DNA of 64,000 bases from CAWCWN01 sp963799245. GTDB taxonomy: Bacteria > Chloroflexota > Ktedonobacteria > Ktedonobacterales > Ktedonobacteraceae. Under the pieces are notes generated by a model. The model was not told the origin of the DNA. It saw nothing but the letters and a program-made list of their open reading frames with translations, and searched no databases. The DNA lies in the NCBI GenBank assembly GCA_963799245.1, contig CAWCWN010000005.1, positions 212,259 through 276,258 of the forward strand, written 5' to 3'. The first letter of the stretch is position 1. Each line of letters opens with the position of its first letter. Of the stretch, positions 8,509-17,236 are shown piece after piece. The translations under genes were made by a program, and so were the position numbers.

Positions 8509-9699
8509 GTGGCGCGCGAATTTGACGGGTTTGCGCTGGGGATAGTGCTGTTGCTCGCGGGTCTCTTCGCCCTGCTCGGGCGACTCAATCCACACCCTGC
8601 AACCTCGCTGGTAGCGGTTGCTGTACTGAGCGCAACTGGCTGCGGGCTCCTTACAACTGCTCTGCGCAAACTGCGCACTTTCTCACGCCCGGGCCTGCTT
8701 GAGGCGGCAAGCGGCGGACTGTTCCTGGCTCTCTTTCAATTCGCCGTCGCCATCAGCTATCCCAACGTTATCTACGCACTGAGCGTGGCGGCCGATCAGA
8801 GAGCGGGCTTTCTCTATACCTGGCTGCTCATCGGCATCTTCTCCGTACTTTTCAGTATCGCCGGGGCCGCGCTGGGACACCTGGCCTTTGCCCCGCTACG
8901 CCCCCTGCCCGCAAAAAAGTTGCCCGCCCGGCCGAGCGCCAGCGGCGAGCAAGAGGCCCCTGCACTGACATCCAGCAGCGCTGATCAGGCGCCCAATGAG
9001 GAGGTTGAAGCGCTCGCTGACCATGCGCAGATAGAGAACAAGAACCAGGCCAACGCCCGCGCCCCGGGTCTTCTGCCAGGGCGCGCCCTCATCAGTTATG
9101 TGATTGCGGTAGCCCTGCTCGGCTTAGCCCCCACGCTGGTGGGATATGCTTTTGCCGCGGCCTTTGACTATATGCTCCAGCTCAATCTCTTCTTTGCGGG
9201 CCCTTATCCCACGTTGCGCCTGCTCGGTACACTCTTGCCATGGCAGATCCCTATTCCATTTACGCCGCTCGGCAGTGATCCCAATTCACTCACCTTTCTG
9301 CTATGGCAATTCTGGCGCATACCTCTATTGCTAGGCAACCCCACAATGTTTGATATCCAGGCCCTGGAGCCTTATGTTTTTAATGCTGCGGCGCTTGGAC
9401 TACTGCTGATTACCGCTCGCAACGCGGATATGCATGATACTGCTGCGCCATCCACAACGCGCTGGCCTGCGCTGCTCCTGCTAGAGATCTTTCTGGGCCT
9501 TCTCTTAACACTGCCGGCCGACTTATTCATCGTGAGAGGGCTGCATGGTCTGCTGCAGGATCAATTTCTGGCGGTTCCGATCCGCACACTCATTATCTTG
9601 AATCCCTTCACCTTCACGCTGAATCTCATCTGCGGCCCACTGATCTGTGCAGCCGTCGGGGTGCTCCTGTACGTGTGGCTAAAACGCAGGGAAATATAA
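8509..9699 (+). CDS. Polytopic membrane protein of unknown function
   Basis: 396 residues with about eight hydrophobic segments, for example GIVLLLAGLFALLG, WLLIGIFSVLFSIAGAALG and LLLLEIFLGLLLTLPA. A hydrophilic Ala/Glu/Gln-rich loop of about 70 residues (from about 140) splits the protein into two membrane halves. I recognise no catalytic or transport motif. The GTG at 8509 is the first usable start in frame, but no ribosome site precedes it. The frame is open without a start back to 8338, so the true N-terminus may begin at ATG 8376 with an intervening frameshift. Confidence 0.6.
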   Translation: MAREFDGFALGIVLLLAGLFALLGRLNPHPATSLVAVAVLSATGCGLLTTALRKLRTFSRPGLLEAASGGLFLALFQFAVAISYPNVIYALSVAADQRAGFLYTWLLIGIFSVLFSIAGAALGHLAFAPLRPLPAKKLPARPSASGEQEAPALTSSSADQAPNEEVEALADHAQIENKNQANARAPGLLPGRALISYVIAVALLGLAPTLVGYAFAAAFDYMLQLNLFFAGPYPTLRLLGTLLPWQIPIPFTPLGSDPNSLTFLLWQFWRIPLLLGNPTMFDIQALEPYVFNAAALGLLLITARNADMHDTAAPSTTRWPALLLLEIFLGLLLTLPADLFIVRGLHGLLQDQFLAVPIRTLIILNPFTFTLNLICGPLICAAVGVLLYVWLKRREI

Positions 9700-9862
9700 G
9701 TAAGCAGGCAGGATTCCAAACAGAGCATTTGACACCTGCTGTAAAATTGCAGAGAGAGGATGAGGCTGCTGGTGTTGTGCGGCTGCCGGCAGCCTGATCA
9801 CTACATTGTATCTTCCATAACGAAGACGGCGTATATGTCGTTGCGGAAGGGTGGCACCATTT

Positions 9863-10348
9863 ATGAATGACCCTCGTTTCCTTGTAATTATTTTTATTGT
9901 TTTCCTTCTCCTGGGGGTGTACAACGTCTTCAAAGGGCTGCGACTTCAACGCGCAGCCAGTCTCAATAACAGGCGCATACCCTGGTACCGGCAGATCAAT
10001 ATATTGACGGGGTTGGAGTATCTAATGCTCTCACTCGTCTTCATGACCAGCCTCAACCTCAGAAACAAGGCCTTCCCCGGTTTCTTGCGCGTGCTGGTTG
10101 TGCCATTCTACCTGCTAGTGCTCGCAGCCGCAGCGATACTGGCTGTTTTTGTCATTCGCCAGGCCCTGGCCAACGCGCGTCAGCTGAATAGAAGTTCCGC
10201 GGCCCCTGTGCAGAGAGGCACCACACTTAGCGCCGGGCAAGTAGCGGATAGCGAATTCACAGCCGAGCAGCGTTCTGTAAATACCCAGAGGAGGCGCGAG
10301 CGTCGTCAAAAAGCGGCTGCAGCGCGGCGGCGCCGCGCTGGCAGATAG
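9863..10348 (+). CDS. Small two-helix membrane protein with basic tail
   Basis: 161 residues from ATG 9863; an in-frame GTG at 9851 is also possible. There are hydrophobic segments at the N-terminus (FLVIIFIVFLLLGVYNVF) and in the middle (VVPFYLLVLAAAAILAVFVI), with a shorter one between. The last 25 residues are almost all Arg, Lys and Ala (RRRERRQKAAAARRRRAGR), suggesting a cytoplasmic tail that contacts RNA, DNA or phospholipid head groups. It lies 164 bp after the preceding membrane protein on the same strand. Function unknown. Confidence 0.6.
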   Translation: MNDPRFLVIIFIVFLLLGVYNVFKGLRLQRAASLNNRRIPWYRQINILTGLEYLMLSLVFMTSLNLRNKAFPGFLRVLVVPFYLLVLAAAAILAVFVIRQALANARQLNRSSAAPVQRGTTLSAGQVADSEFTAEQRSVNTQRRRERRQKAAAARRRRAGR

Positions 10349-10356
10349 CTAAACGC

Positions 10357-11829
10357 TTACACCCTGGGCCACAGCAGAGATTTGCCGAGCTGGGGATCGA
10401 ACAAGAGCAACTGCTTGCCATCGGGTGACCAGTCGAGAAAGTTTACGTAGCCACCTAGAGAAGGGCTCGGGCCGGAGGGAAGCAACAGAGAGGCAACCTG
10501 GTAGCCAGTGACGCAATCAAAGAGATCCAGATCAAGCGTGCCGGCATTGTAGGTAGCCAGGAAATCACCGGCGGGATCCCAGGCCAGGGTTTGAGCGCTG
10601 AGATCCGCGGGCGCTGCGGCCAGGGTCTCCAGGACATGCTGCAGGCCCTTATCCCGCACGGCCAGTAAAGGGACCTGCAGCATATGCAAATCTCTGAGAG
10701 TCTGAAGGCTGGGAGGCGCTTGACCGGGAAGCTCTAACCTGCCCTTCAGTGAGACTCCATCTACGAGATAACGCCCACCAGGGGACAGCGCAGCAAACGA
10801 CGTGTTCCAGGTGAAAACCCCTGGCTGGTGAATTGGACCGCTGCCAACCTGCGTCGTTAGCCCCACCTGGCCTGGCTGCCAGGCTGTAAACGTCACATCC
10901 CCATCCGGGTTGCCCACCGGCGCGGGCGCTGCCAGCCCACTCTGGGCTCCATATATTTGTTCTATCTCTGGTACGAGAGAACCGTCTGCCATCCAGAGGT
11001 AGGTCAGGGTGCTCGGCGCACCGGCGCTCGCCGTCAAGCTAGCTCCGGCAGGGATCGAGGCATCTACCTGGCGGCCGGCTTGCAGGTCCCATTCAACAAA
11101 GGAGGAGTTTTCCCCCTGCGTGTGCAGCCAGACGTGGTCATTTGACGCCTGCAGGTCCGTCAACAAGACACCATTTAGCGTGACGTGCGACGCGGTCGCG
11201 GCGAAGGTCAGTACCAGGCTCTGAGCGCCCTGCTTTCCGGGTGAGGGGGACCAGAGGACGTGATTGTAGGAGATAACCGGCAGTCCCTGTAATTCAGGAT
11301 AATGGCTGCGCATAGCGCTCAGGATAGCCCGGTCAGGTTGAACATGTTTAACCAGTTTCCCCGTATGAGCAGCATAGACAGCAAGCAGGCCCGGTTCATA
11401 CAGGTCAGCGCTCAAGCCGCAGTTTTTTTGATAGCCAACGAATGCCAGATAGGTGCTGTCCAGCGACCAGGAGGTATCCGCCAGGCAGGCGAAGCCATCC
11501 CGTTGTGGCACAATCACCCGCGCAGGTAAGACATCTACGGGCAGAGTGCTATTGCCAGCGAACGAGGTAGCGCTCTTCTGTGCGTGCAGTGGGGCCTGTA
11601 AAGCGCTATGCACGCTGAAGAGCAGTACCGACGAAACCAGCAGCAGGATACCTATACCCATGGCCAGGCGGACCTGCCTGCGGGTTAATGAGCGCTGCCA
11701 GCGCAAGAGACGTTGAGCCACAGCAAAGGATAGGTTGTGCCTGGCGGGAACAGGTAAGCCAAGATCGGTGATTTCGACGGGGTTATCATCCTGGATCTGG
11801 TCTGGCAATCTTTGCTCAGGCTCTTGCAT
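10357..11829 (-). CDS. Membrane-anchored beta-propeller-like protein
   Basis: 490 residues. The cytoplasmic N-terminus is followed by one transmembrane helix at about residues 55-77 (MGIGILLLVSSVLLFSV) and a long extracytoplasmic region. WD40/TolB-like blades are suggested by repeats such as WSLDSTYLAFVGY, AWDPAGDFLATYNAG and LDWSPDGKQLLLFDP. No enzyme motif is visible, so a binding or sensing role at the cell surface is inferred. The start is supported by GGGAGGTG just upstream of ATG 11829. It ends 9 bp from the convergent basic-tail protein. Confidence 0.7.
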   Translation of the reverse strand: MQEPEQRLPDQIQDDNPVEITDLGLPVPARHNLSFAVAQRLLRWQRSLTRRQVRLAMGIGILLLVSSVLLFSVHSALQAPLHAQKSATSFAGNSTLPVDVLPARVIVPQRDGFACLADTSWSLDSTYLAFVGYQKNCGLSADLYEPGLLAVYAAHTGKLVKHVQPDRAILSAMRSHYPELQGLPVISYNHVLWSPSPGKQGAQSLVLTFAATASHVTLNGVLLTDLQASNDHVWLHTQGENSSFVEWDLQAGRQVDASIPAGASLTASAGAPSTLTYLWMADGSLVPEIEQIYGAQSGLAAPAPVGNPDGDVTFTAWQPGQVGLTTQVGSGPIHQPGVFTWNTSFAALSPGGRYLVDGVSLKGRLELPGQAPPSLQTLRDLHMLQVPLLAVRDKGLQHVLETLAAAPADLSAQTLAWDPAGDFLATYNAGTLDLDLFDCVTGYQVASLLLPSGPSPSLGGYVNFLDWSPDGKQLLLFDPQLGKSLLWPRV

Positions 11830-11861
11830 AACACCTCCCTCAAATTTAGCCGCAGGTGCGC

Positions 11862-12749
11862 CTAATTACCTGTCACGGCATCCACGGTGAGGTCGGGATC
11901 ACGCGCCCGCCATGCCGCCTGCACACATTGTTTGAGAAGCATGACATTGGTAAGGGGGCCAATGCCGCCGGGCGTCGGCGTCAGCGCGCTGGCAACTTCG
12001 CGCACAGAGGCAAAATCGACGTCGCCTACAATACCCCCTGCGGGCAAAGCATTAATGCCTACATCGATCACAACCGCGTCAGGATGTACCATATCTGCTG
12101 TGATCATTTGAGGGCGACCTGCCGCGGCAATCAACACATCAGCCTGGCGGGTATAACTCGCCAGGTCAACGGTACGCGAGTGGCAGACGGTCACGGTGGC
12201 ATTTTTCTGCAAAAGCATCATCGCCAGCGGTTTGCCAACCACGTTACTCCGCCCTACGATGACTGCTCGCTTGCCAGCAAGGGCTATGCGCGCGCGCTCA
12301 AGAATCTCCATCACCGCAGCGGCCGTCGAGGGCAGGAAGCTGGGAAGGCCTAAAAAGAGATTGCCTGCGCTGCGAGGGCTAATGCCATCGATGTCTTTAC
12401 TGGCGGCGATAGTATCAGCAACCATTTTTTGCGACAGGTGGGCAGGCAGGGGCATCTGCACAATGATGCCATGGACGTCGGCATCCATATTCAAGCGCAT
12501 GAGCAGGGCGTGTAATTCATCGGGCGCAATCAGAGCAGGCAGCTCTTCTAAACTGGCCCGCACCCCAATATCATCGGCAATACGCAAGATAGCTCTGCCA
12601 TACATAGCTGAAGCAGCATCGCCGCCGGCGCGTACAATAACCAGTCCGGGAGCCCTGCCCTGCTCCTGCATGTAGCGGCTAATCTCTGCGCGCAACTCTA
12701 CTCGGATCTGCGCTCCCATCGCGCGCCCATCAAGGATTAGTGCCGTCAC
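11862..12749 (-). CDS. folD: Methylenetetrahydrofolate dehydrogenase (FolD family) without the catalytic lysine
   Basis: 295-residue FolD homologue with IVQMPLPAHL, SKDIDGISP, VIVGRSNVVGKPLAM (NADP-binding loop) and TPTPGGIGPLTNVML. FolD normally both oxidises methylene-THF and hydrolyses methenyl-THF. The active-site block that reads YVASK in E. coli FolD (Tyr50...Lys54) reads YGRAI here, so the Tyr is kept and the essential Lys is Ile54. Loss of this lysine should abolish or cripple cyclohydrolase activity. It overlaps fchA, a dedicated methenyl-THF cyclohydrolase, by GTGA, which fits a split of the two reactions between neighbours. GTG start. Confidence 0.88.
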   Translation of the reverse strand: MTALILDGRAMGAQIRVELRAEISRYMQEQGRAPGLVIVRAGGDAASAMYGRAILRIADDIGVRASLEELPALIAPDELHALLMRLNMDADVHGIIVQMPLPAHLSQKMVADTIAASKDIDGISPRSAGNLFLGLPSFLPSTAAAVMEILERARIALAGKRAVIVGRSNVVGKPLAMMLLQKNATVTVCHSRTVDLASYTRQADVLIAAAGRPQMITADMVHPDAVVIDVGINALPAGGIVGDVDFASVREVASALTPTPGGIGPLTNVMLLKQCVQAAWRARDPDLTVDAVTGN

Positions 12750-13369
12750 GCTCTACTCCCTACTATGTCAGTAATCTGCAGGCTGCACTCGTTGAGTCCG
12801 TCCAGAGCAGTGCTCAGGCGCTCACTCAGTGTATTGACAAGTTCAAGGTCCTGCATCGCACGTAGATTGGCGCGTACGATCCAGGCGGCCCCCGCTCCAG
12901 CGCTTGAGGCGAGCAGCGCTCCCGTGGCAATATCACTTAGCACGCTGCTATTACCAATTTCTGCTAACCTGAGGCAGTTTCGCGCCAGCCGGTAAGCGCT
13001 TTCAGCCACCTCCAGTGGCACCAGCGCGGCCGCGTACAGTTGTTTCTGGACGGCTAAAGTGTGAGCATTCACCTCTTCGGGTGTAGTGCGAGGCAGCTTG
13101 TAACTCTGCGAGAGTTTGCCATAGGCATCAATATCCTCTTGCATGAGCTCCAGAAAGCGGGCACGTAGTTTTTCAGTGCTTTGCAATAGCCCCTCGACCT
13201 CTGGTTGCACATCAACATATTTGGCTTTGCCCAGGGTCAGGCGCGCAACCATACTGGCGAGCGCCGCCCCCATCGCGCCACTCAGGGCCGCGGCTGAACC
13301 ACCTCCTGGCGTCGGTCGCTCTGAAGCAAGAGCATCCAGATAGGTTTGTACAAATGTATCTACATACAT
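12746..13369 (-). CDS. fchA: Methenyltetrahydrofolate cyclohydrolase (formiminotransferase-cyclodeaminase-like)
   Basis: 207-residue single-domain member of the cyclodeaminase/cyclohydrolase family (FchA type). The N-terminal signature RPTPGGGSAAALSGAMGAAL and the LTLGKAKY block are typical, and the rest is alpha-helical. FchA hydrolyses 5,10-methenyl-THF to 10-formyl-THF. The stop overlaps the folD start by four bases, so the two are translationally coupled, and the folD partner has lost the lysine used for this reaction. A divergent small YtxH-like gene lies 217 bp upstream. Confidence 0.85.
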   Translation of the reverse strand: MYVDTFVQTYLDALASERPTPGGGSAAALSGAMGAALASMVARLTLGKAKYVDVQPEVEGLLQSTEKLRARFLELMQEDIDAYGKLSQSYKLPRTTPEEVNAHTLAVQKQLYAAALVPLEVAESAYRLARNCLRLAEIGNSSVLSDIATGALLASSAGAGAAWIVRANLRAMQDLELVNTLSERLSTALDGLNECSLQITDIVGSRA

Positions 13370-13586
13370 GCTTACGCTTTTTGCTCCTTTGTTACTACAT
13401 ATCTCTGGCTCATTGAGGTGAGGCGTTTATGCCCATTCGTTCTCCTATACCTACCCAGCTATCATATCATATCAGCACGAATGCCTTGTATCATTAGGTA
13501 TACTGGCATTAAAGTGAAGATTGTAGCTTTTTTCAGCGAGCAGAGCAGATTGTTGTGCATACAGGATCAGGAAAGGAAGATGCATA

Positions 13587-13859
13587 GTGGGCCGCTTTTT
13601 TAATGGGATGGTCGTAGGAGCCGCCATCGCCTTGCTTGTAGCTCCCATGCGGGGAGAAGAAATGCGTCGCCTCGTGAGCGAGCGCCTCAACAACCTTGGT
13701 GTTTCGCTGCCTACAAGCTCGACGAACAGCAACGCATCGGTAACGGAGACGCTCTCAGAAGCAAAAGAGAATGTTAGAGAGAACCTGACTGAGCCAGGCG
13801 CGAACGTAATGGGCCAGCCGGAGGTGAAAAGGACCAATAAACCAGGCCAGAGTTCTTAG
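13587..13859 (+). CDS. Small YtxH-like envelope/stress protein
   Basis: 90 residues from GTG 13587, with GGAAAGGAAG upstream. The N-terminus FFNGMVVGAAIALLVAPM followed by RGEEMRRLVSERL matches the YtxH pattern: one short membrane segment with a Pro, then an Arg/Glu-rich amphipathic helix. The C-terminal half is Ser/Asn/Glu-rich and probably disordered. YtxH-like proteins are linked to general stress in Firmicutes; that role here is only inferred. It is followed at once by a strong hairpin terminator. Confidence 0.6.
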   Translation: MGRFFNGMVVGAAIALLVAPMRGEEMRRLVSERLNNLGVSLPTSSTNSNASVTETLSEAKENVRENLTEPGANVMGQPEVKRTNKPGQSS

Positions 13860-13865
13860 CTGAGC

Positions 13866-13908
13866 GCGCAAAAAAATCACTCCCCGCATGGGGAGTGATT
13901 TTTTGCGC
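13866..13908. terminator. Strong bidirectional terminator
   Basis: GCGCAAAAAAATCACTCCCC pairs with GGGGAGTGATTTTTTGCGC around a GCAT loop, with one A/T mismatch in length. It has an A-tract on the left and a T-tract on the right, 7 bases after the stop of the small YtxH-like gene, and would work in either direction. Confidence 0.85.
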
Positions 13909-13984
13909 CGATTGTATTGAAGATCGCTGCTGAGAAGAGTAGAATATGGATACGCGGCAAAACTATAGCACATAGGAACATTGT

Positions 13985-14758
13985 ATGACAGCATCCACGC
14001 CACCAACTGCTCACCTGGCACGGGTCTACACATTGCTCACTGCCACCTACGGGGTACCTCACAACGAACCCGACTACGATCCGCTCGCTGGCCTTATTGG
14101 CACAATTCTTTCACAGCATACATCAGATGTCAATTCGGAGCGGGCCTATCAGCAATTGGTGGCTACGTTCCCAACGTGGGAGGCTGTACGCGATGCTCCA
14201 ACTTATCAGGTAGCGGAGGCTATACGCAGTGGCGGGCTGGCAAATATCAAGGCTCCGCGCATCCAAGACGCGCTTTTTACCTTAACGGAACAACAACAGA
14301 CACGGGGAAGCACAAAGTCCCTCTCAGAGTATCTTTTTGACGAAATGGTAGAACGGACACCGGAGAAGGCCCTGCGATACTTGCGAGGTATTCCAGGGGT
14401 GGGACCGAAAACGGCGGCGTGTGTCCTCATGTTTAATATGGGGCGTGCTATTATGCCAATTGACACTCACGTGCACCGGGTAACGCAACGTCTGGGCTTG
14501 ATTGGACCAAAGGTATCGGCCGATCAGGCGCACGCAATCTTTGCCAGGATTACGCCTCCCGAGTGGGTCTATCCCTTGCATGTCGACCTGATCAGCCATG
14601 GCCGCGCAATATGTCACGCCCAGCGGCCGCGCTGCACAGCCTGTCCCTTGAACGATGAGTGCGCTTATTACCCATTACCTCATTACCTGCCTCCCAGGCA
14701 GGGTGCCCGGAGAGGGTACTCCAGGCAGGCAAGCGCCATTTCAGGCCCGGAGCATTAG
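13985..14758 (+). CDS. nth: Endonuclease III (base-excision DNA glycosylase/AP lyase)
   Basis: 257 residues. Removes oxidised pyrimidines and cuts the abasic site. The helix-hairpin-helix LRGIPGVGPKTAACVLMF carries the catalytic lysine; the catalytic aspartate follows in MPIDTHVHRV. The C-terminal 4Fe-4S cluster is complete as C-x6-C-x2-C-x5-C (CHAQRPRCTACPLNDEC). A 30-residue basic tail after the cluster is longer than in E. coli Nth. ATG at 13985 follows the terminator of the previous gene, so it has its own promoter. Confidence 0.92.
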   Translation: MTASTPPTAHLARVYTLLTATYGVPHNEPDYDPLAGLIGTILSQHTSDVNSERAYQQLVATFPTWEAVRDAPTYQVAEAIRSGGLANIKAPRIQDALFTLTEQQQTRGSTKSLSEYLFDEMVERTPEKALRYLRGIPGVGPKTAACVLMFNMGRAIMPIDTHVHRVTQRLGLIGPKVSADQAHAIFARITPPEWVYPLHVDLISHGRAICHAQRPRCTACPLNDECAYYPLPHYLPPRQGARRGYSRQASAISGPEH

Positions 14759-14779
14759 AAGAGAGTAAAAGGAAAAGCC

Positions 14780-15826
14780 ATGCAGCTAGACTGGAACGCA
14801 CGGCCTTATAACGAGGGAAGCACAATTATTACGACCATCGATGCACACACGGCGGGAGAGCCCCTGCGCATTGTCACCAGCGGTTGGCCCGAACTGGTGG
14901 GGGAGACGATACTGGAGCGCCGCCAGTATGCGCGCCAGCATTTTGATCATCTACGCCGAGCAATCATGTGGGAGCCGCGTGGACACTACAACATGTATGG
15001 CTGTCTGATCACGCCTGCGGTCACAGCGCAGGCCCACCTGGGCGTCCTCTTTATGCACAATGAGGGCTTCAGCACAATGTGCGGCCACGGCATTATCGGC
15101 CTGGTCACCGTCCTGTTAGAGACCGGTGCGTTGCCAGCGCAGGGAAGGCAAACGCCCGTCAATCTCGATACTCCCGCCGGCCTGGTACGCGCCACAGCCC
15201 ATCTTGCCGAGCGGGGGCGAGTTGAGCGTGTATCGTTTTTGAATGTGCCTTCGTTTCTCTACGCGCGCGATCTGGAGGTTGACCTGCCTCGCTACGGTAG
15301 TCTGGCGCTAGATGTCGCCTTTGGCGGTGCATTTTATGCAATCCTGCCCGCCGAGCGGGTAGGCCTGCAGGTCATACCCGCACAGACACAGCAGCTGATA
15401 GCGGCGGGCGAGGACATCAAGGCGGCTGTGAACGACAGGTTGCAGCTGCAGCATCCGCTGGCTGCCGAGCTGGGTTTTCTCTATGGGACAATTTTGACCG
15501 GCCCACCCGAGCACCCCGCTCATCACAGCCGCAACATCACTGTTTTTGCCAGCGCCGAGGTGGATCGCTCACCGACAGGAACGGGAGTCTCGGCCCGCCT
15601 GGCGCTTCATACCGCCAAAGGTGAGATCCGCAGCGGGCAAGACATCGCTTTCGAGAGCCTGCTGGGAGCCAGCAGTGTCTTCAAAGGGCGGGTAGTTGAG
15701 CACACCTCAGTGGGGGAGTATGCCGCCATTGTGCCAGAAGTAAGCGGCCAGGCATCTATCGTCGGCAGCAGCGAGTGGGTGCTTGATCCCCGCGATACCC
15801 TGGGAGAGGGCTTCCTTCTGCCGTAG
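14780..15826 (+). CDS. trans-3-hydroxy-L-proline dehydratase (proline racemase family)
   Basis: 348-residue proline-racemase-family protein. The first catalytic cysteine is present in FSTMCGHGII. The second, which reads SPCGTG in racemases and epimerases, is threonine here (DRSPTGTGVSARLAL). That Cys/Thr pair is the known mark of trans-3-hydroxy-L-proline dehydratases, which make delta-1-pyrroline-2-carboxylate. The start MQLDWNARP has GAGAGTAAAAGGA upstream. It is followed after 77 bp by threonine aldolase; together they suggest amino-acid scavenging. Confidence 0.82.
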   Translation: MQLDWNARPYNEGSTIITTIDAHTAGEPLRIVTSGWPELVGETILERRQYARQHFDHLRRAIMWEPRGHYNMYGCLITPAVTAQAHLGVLFMHNEGFSTMCGHGIIGLVTVLLETGALPAQGRQTPVNLDTPAGLVRATAHLAERGRVERVSFLNVPSFLYARDLEVDLPRYGSLALDVAFGGAFYAILPAERVGLQVIPAQTQQLIAAGEDIKAAVNDRLQLQHPLAAELGFLYGTILTGPPEHPAHHSRNITVFASAEVDRSPTGTGVSARLALHTAKGEIRSGQDIAFESLLGASSVFKGRVVEHTSVGEYAAIVPEVSGQASIVGSSEWVLDPRDTLGEGFLLP

Positions 15827-15903
15827 ACCCTGTCATTGCTGCGCGCACGGTCCCGGTCAGGCACAAGATGAAGTACAACCAGCAAGCTTGAGAGGTAAAG
15901 AAG

Positions 15904-16968
15904 ATGGTTATTGATTTACGCAGTGATACAGTTACATTACCTTCCGCGCAGATGAGAGAAGCGATGTATCGCGCGGAACTGGGTGACGACGTGTATGGAG
16001 AGGATCCGACGATCAACCGCCTGCAGGAAATAGCGGCGCAACGCACGGGCAAAGAGGCGGCTTTGTTTGTACCCAGCGGCACAATGGGCAACGCGATTGC
16101 GGTCCTGTCACACGCCGGTCGAGGTCAGGCGGTGATCGTAGGAGACCAGTCACACATCTATCGCTACGAGGTTGGAGGAGCCTCAACGCTGGGAGGAGCG
16201 CCAATGTGGGTCGTCAACACAGCGCCCAATGGCCTGCCCGACAGCGAGCAGATCAGGCTTGGTATCTCCGATGGCAGCGATGAGCATAGCGCGCCCACAG
16301 CACTGCTCTGCATTGAAAATACGCACAACCGCTGTGGCGGCGCCGTTTTGAATACGGAGCAGATCGAAACGCTGAGCGGCCTGGCCCATGAACACGGGGT
16401 AAAGGTGCACATGGACGGCGCACGCATCTTTAACGCGGCCATCGCGCTGAACGTGCCCGTAAGTACCCTGGCTCGCAGCGTCAATTCCATGATGTTCTGT
16501 CTTTCCAAAGGTCTGAGCGCCCCCGTGGGGTCAATGGTGGTAGGCAGCAGGGACTTTATCAGCAGGGCGCACCGCATGCGCAAATTGCTGGGCGGGGGAA
16601 TGCGCCAGGCAGGTGTGCTGGCTGCGGCAGGCATTGTAGCCCTCGAACAGATGGTGCAGCGCCTGGCGGAGGATCATGAAAATGGCAGGCTCCTGGCTGA
16701 TGGGCTGGCGGATTACCCCCAGATCGAGGTTGATGTTACGCGCGTAATGACCAATATCGTGAACTTCTCCGTACGTAGTAGCCAGGGACGCCTGAGCGAT
16801 GCCGACACATTATACTTCCTGGAAAGAGCGCGTGAGCACGGCGTACTGATGGGCACCATAGGCGAGGGAACTATCAGGGCGGTCACCCATTATGGCATCA
16901 GCGCACAGGAGATCACAGGGGCGCTGCTTGCTATCCGCCGGGCATGTATTGACATGCAACTGGCTTGA
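15904..16968 (+). CDS. ltaE: Low-specificity L-threonine aldolase
   Basis: 354-residue fold-type I PLP enzyme that splits L-threonine/allo-threonine to glycine and acetaldehyde. Landmarks are the N-terminal IDLRSDTVTLPS, DDVYGEDPTINRLQ, the substrate-pocket stretch FVPSGTMGNAIA, the cofactor Asp/Arg in HMDGARIFNAA and the PLP lysine in FCLSKGLSAPVGS. Full length with GAGAGGTAAAGAAG before the ATG. The upstream gene is hydroxyproline dehydratase on the same strand; a short frameshifted gene follows. Confidence 0.92.
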   Translation: MVIDLRSDTVTLPSAQMREAMYRAELGDDVYGEDPTINRLQEIAAQRTGKEAALFVPSGTMGNAIAVLSHAGRGQAVIVGDQSHIYRYEVGGASTLGGAPMWVVNTAPNGLPDSEQIRLGISDGSDEHSAPTALLCIENTHNRCGGAVLNTEQIETLSGLAHEHGVKVHMDGARIFNAAIALNVPVSTLARSVNSMMFCLSKGLSAPVGSMVVGSRDFISRAHRMRKLLGGGMRQAGVLAAAGIVALEQMVQRLAEDHENGRLLADGLADYPQIEVDVTRVMTNIVNFSVRSSQGRLSDADTLYFLERAREHGVLMGTIGEGTIRAVTHYGISAQEITGALLAIRRACIDMQLA

Positions 16969-16984
16969 GCAAGGCGATTTCGTC

Positions 16985-17148
16985 TTGACGCAACAATATA
17001 GCCGCCTGGTCGATATGCTCGTGCTAGAAATAGCATATCATGCCTGTGGGACAAGAACGTACTAGCGTTTCTGCTGCAGGGGCAACAGCCACAACCTGCC
17101 CAACCGCAGTATGAGGAGCCACAGGCGCTGCCTCCCCAGCAGCAATAA
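16985..17148 (+). pseudogene. Small frameshifted protein after threonine aldolase
   Basis: From TTG 16985 one frame reads LTQQYSRLVDMLVLEIAYHA until a stop near 17063. The next frame continues as VLAFLLQGQQPQPAQPQYEE and ends at TAA 17146-17148 with a Gln/Pro-rich tail. A one-base shift near 17055-17065 would join them into a protein of about 54 residues. AAGG lies upstream, and the terminator at 17172 follows. No family recognised; existence rests on the coherent composition across the two frames. Confidence 0.35.
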
Positions 17149-17171
17149 TGTACTCAGGCTCCTCACAGCGA

Positions 17172-17203
17172 CAGAAGCATCCCCCGGCCGGGGGACGCTT
17201 CTG
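17172..17203. terminator. GC-rich hairpin terminator
   Basis: CAGAAGC...TCCCCCGG pairs with CCGGGGGA...GCTTCTG, followed on the plus strand by TTTAGCTTCT. It ends the plus-strand threonine aldolase unit and lies 34 bp before the end of the convergent ABC ATPase gene. Confidence 0.75.
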
Positions 17204-17236
17204 TTTAGCTTCTATTTTCCACAACTATGGATACTA

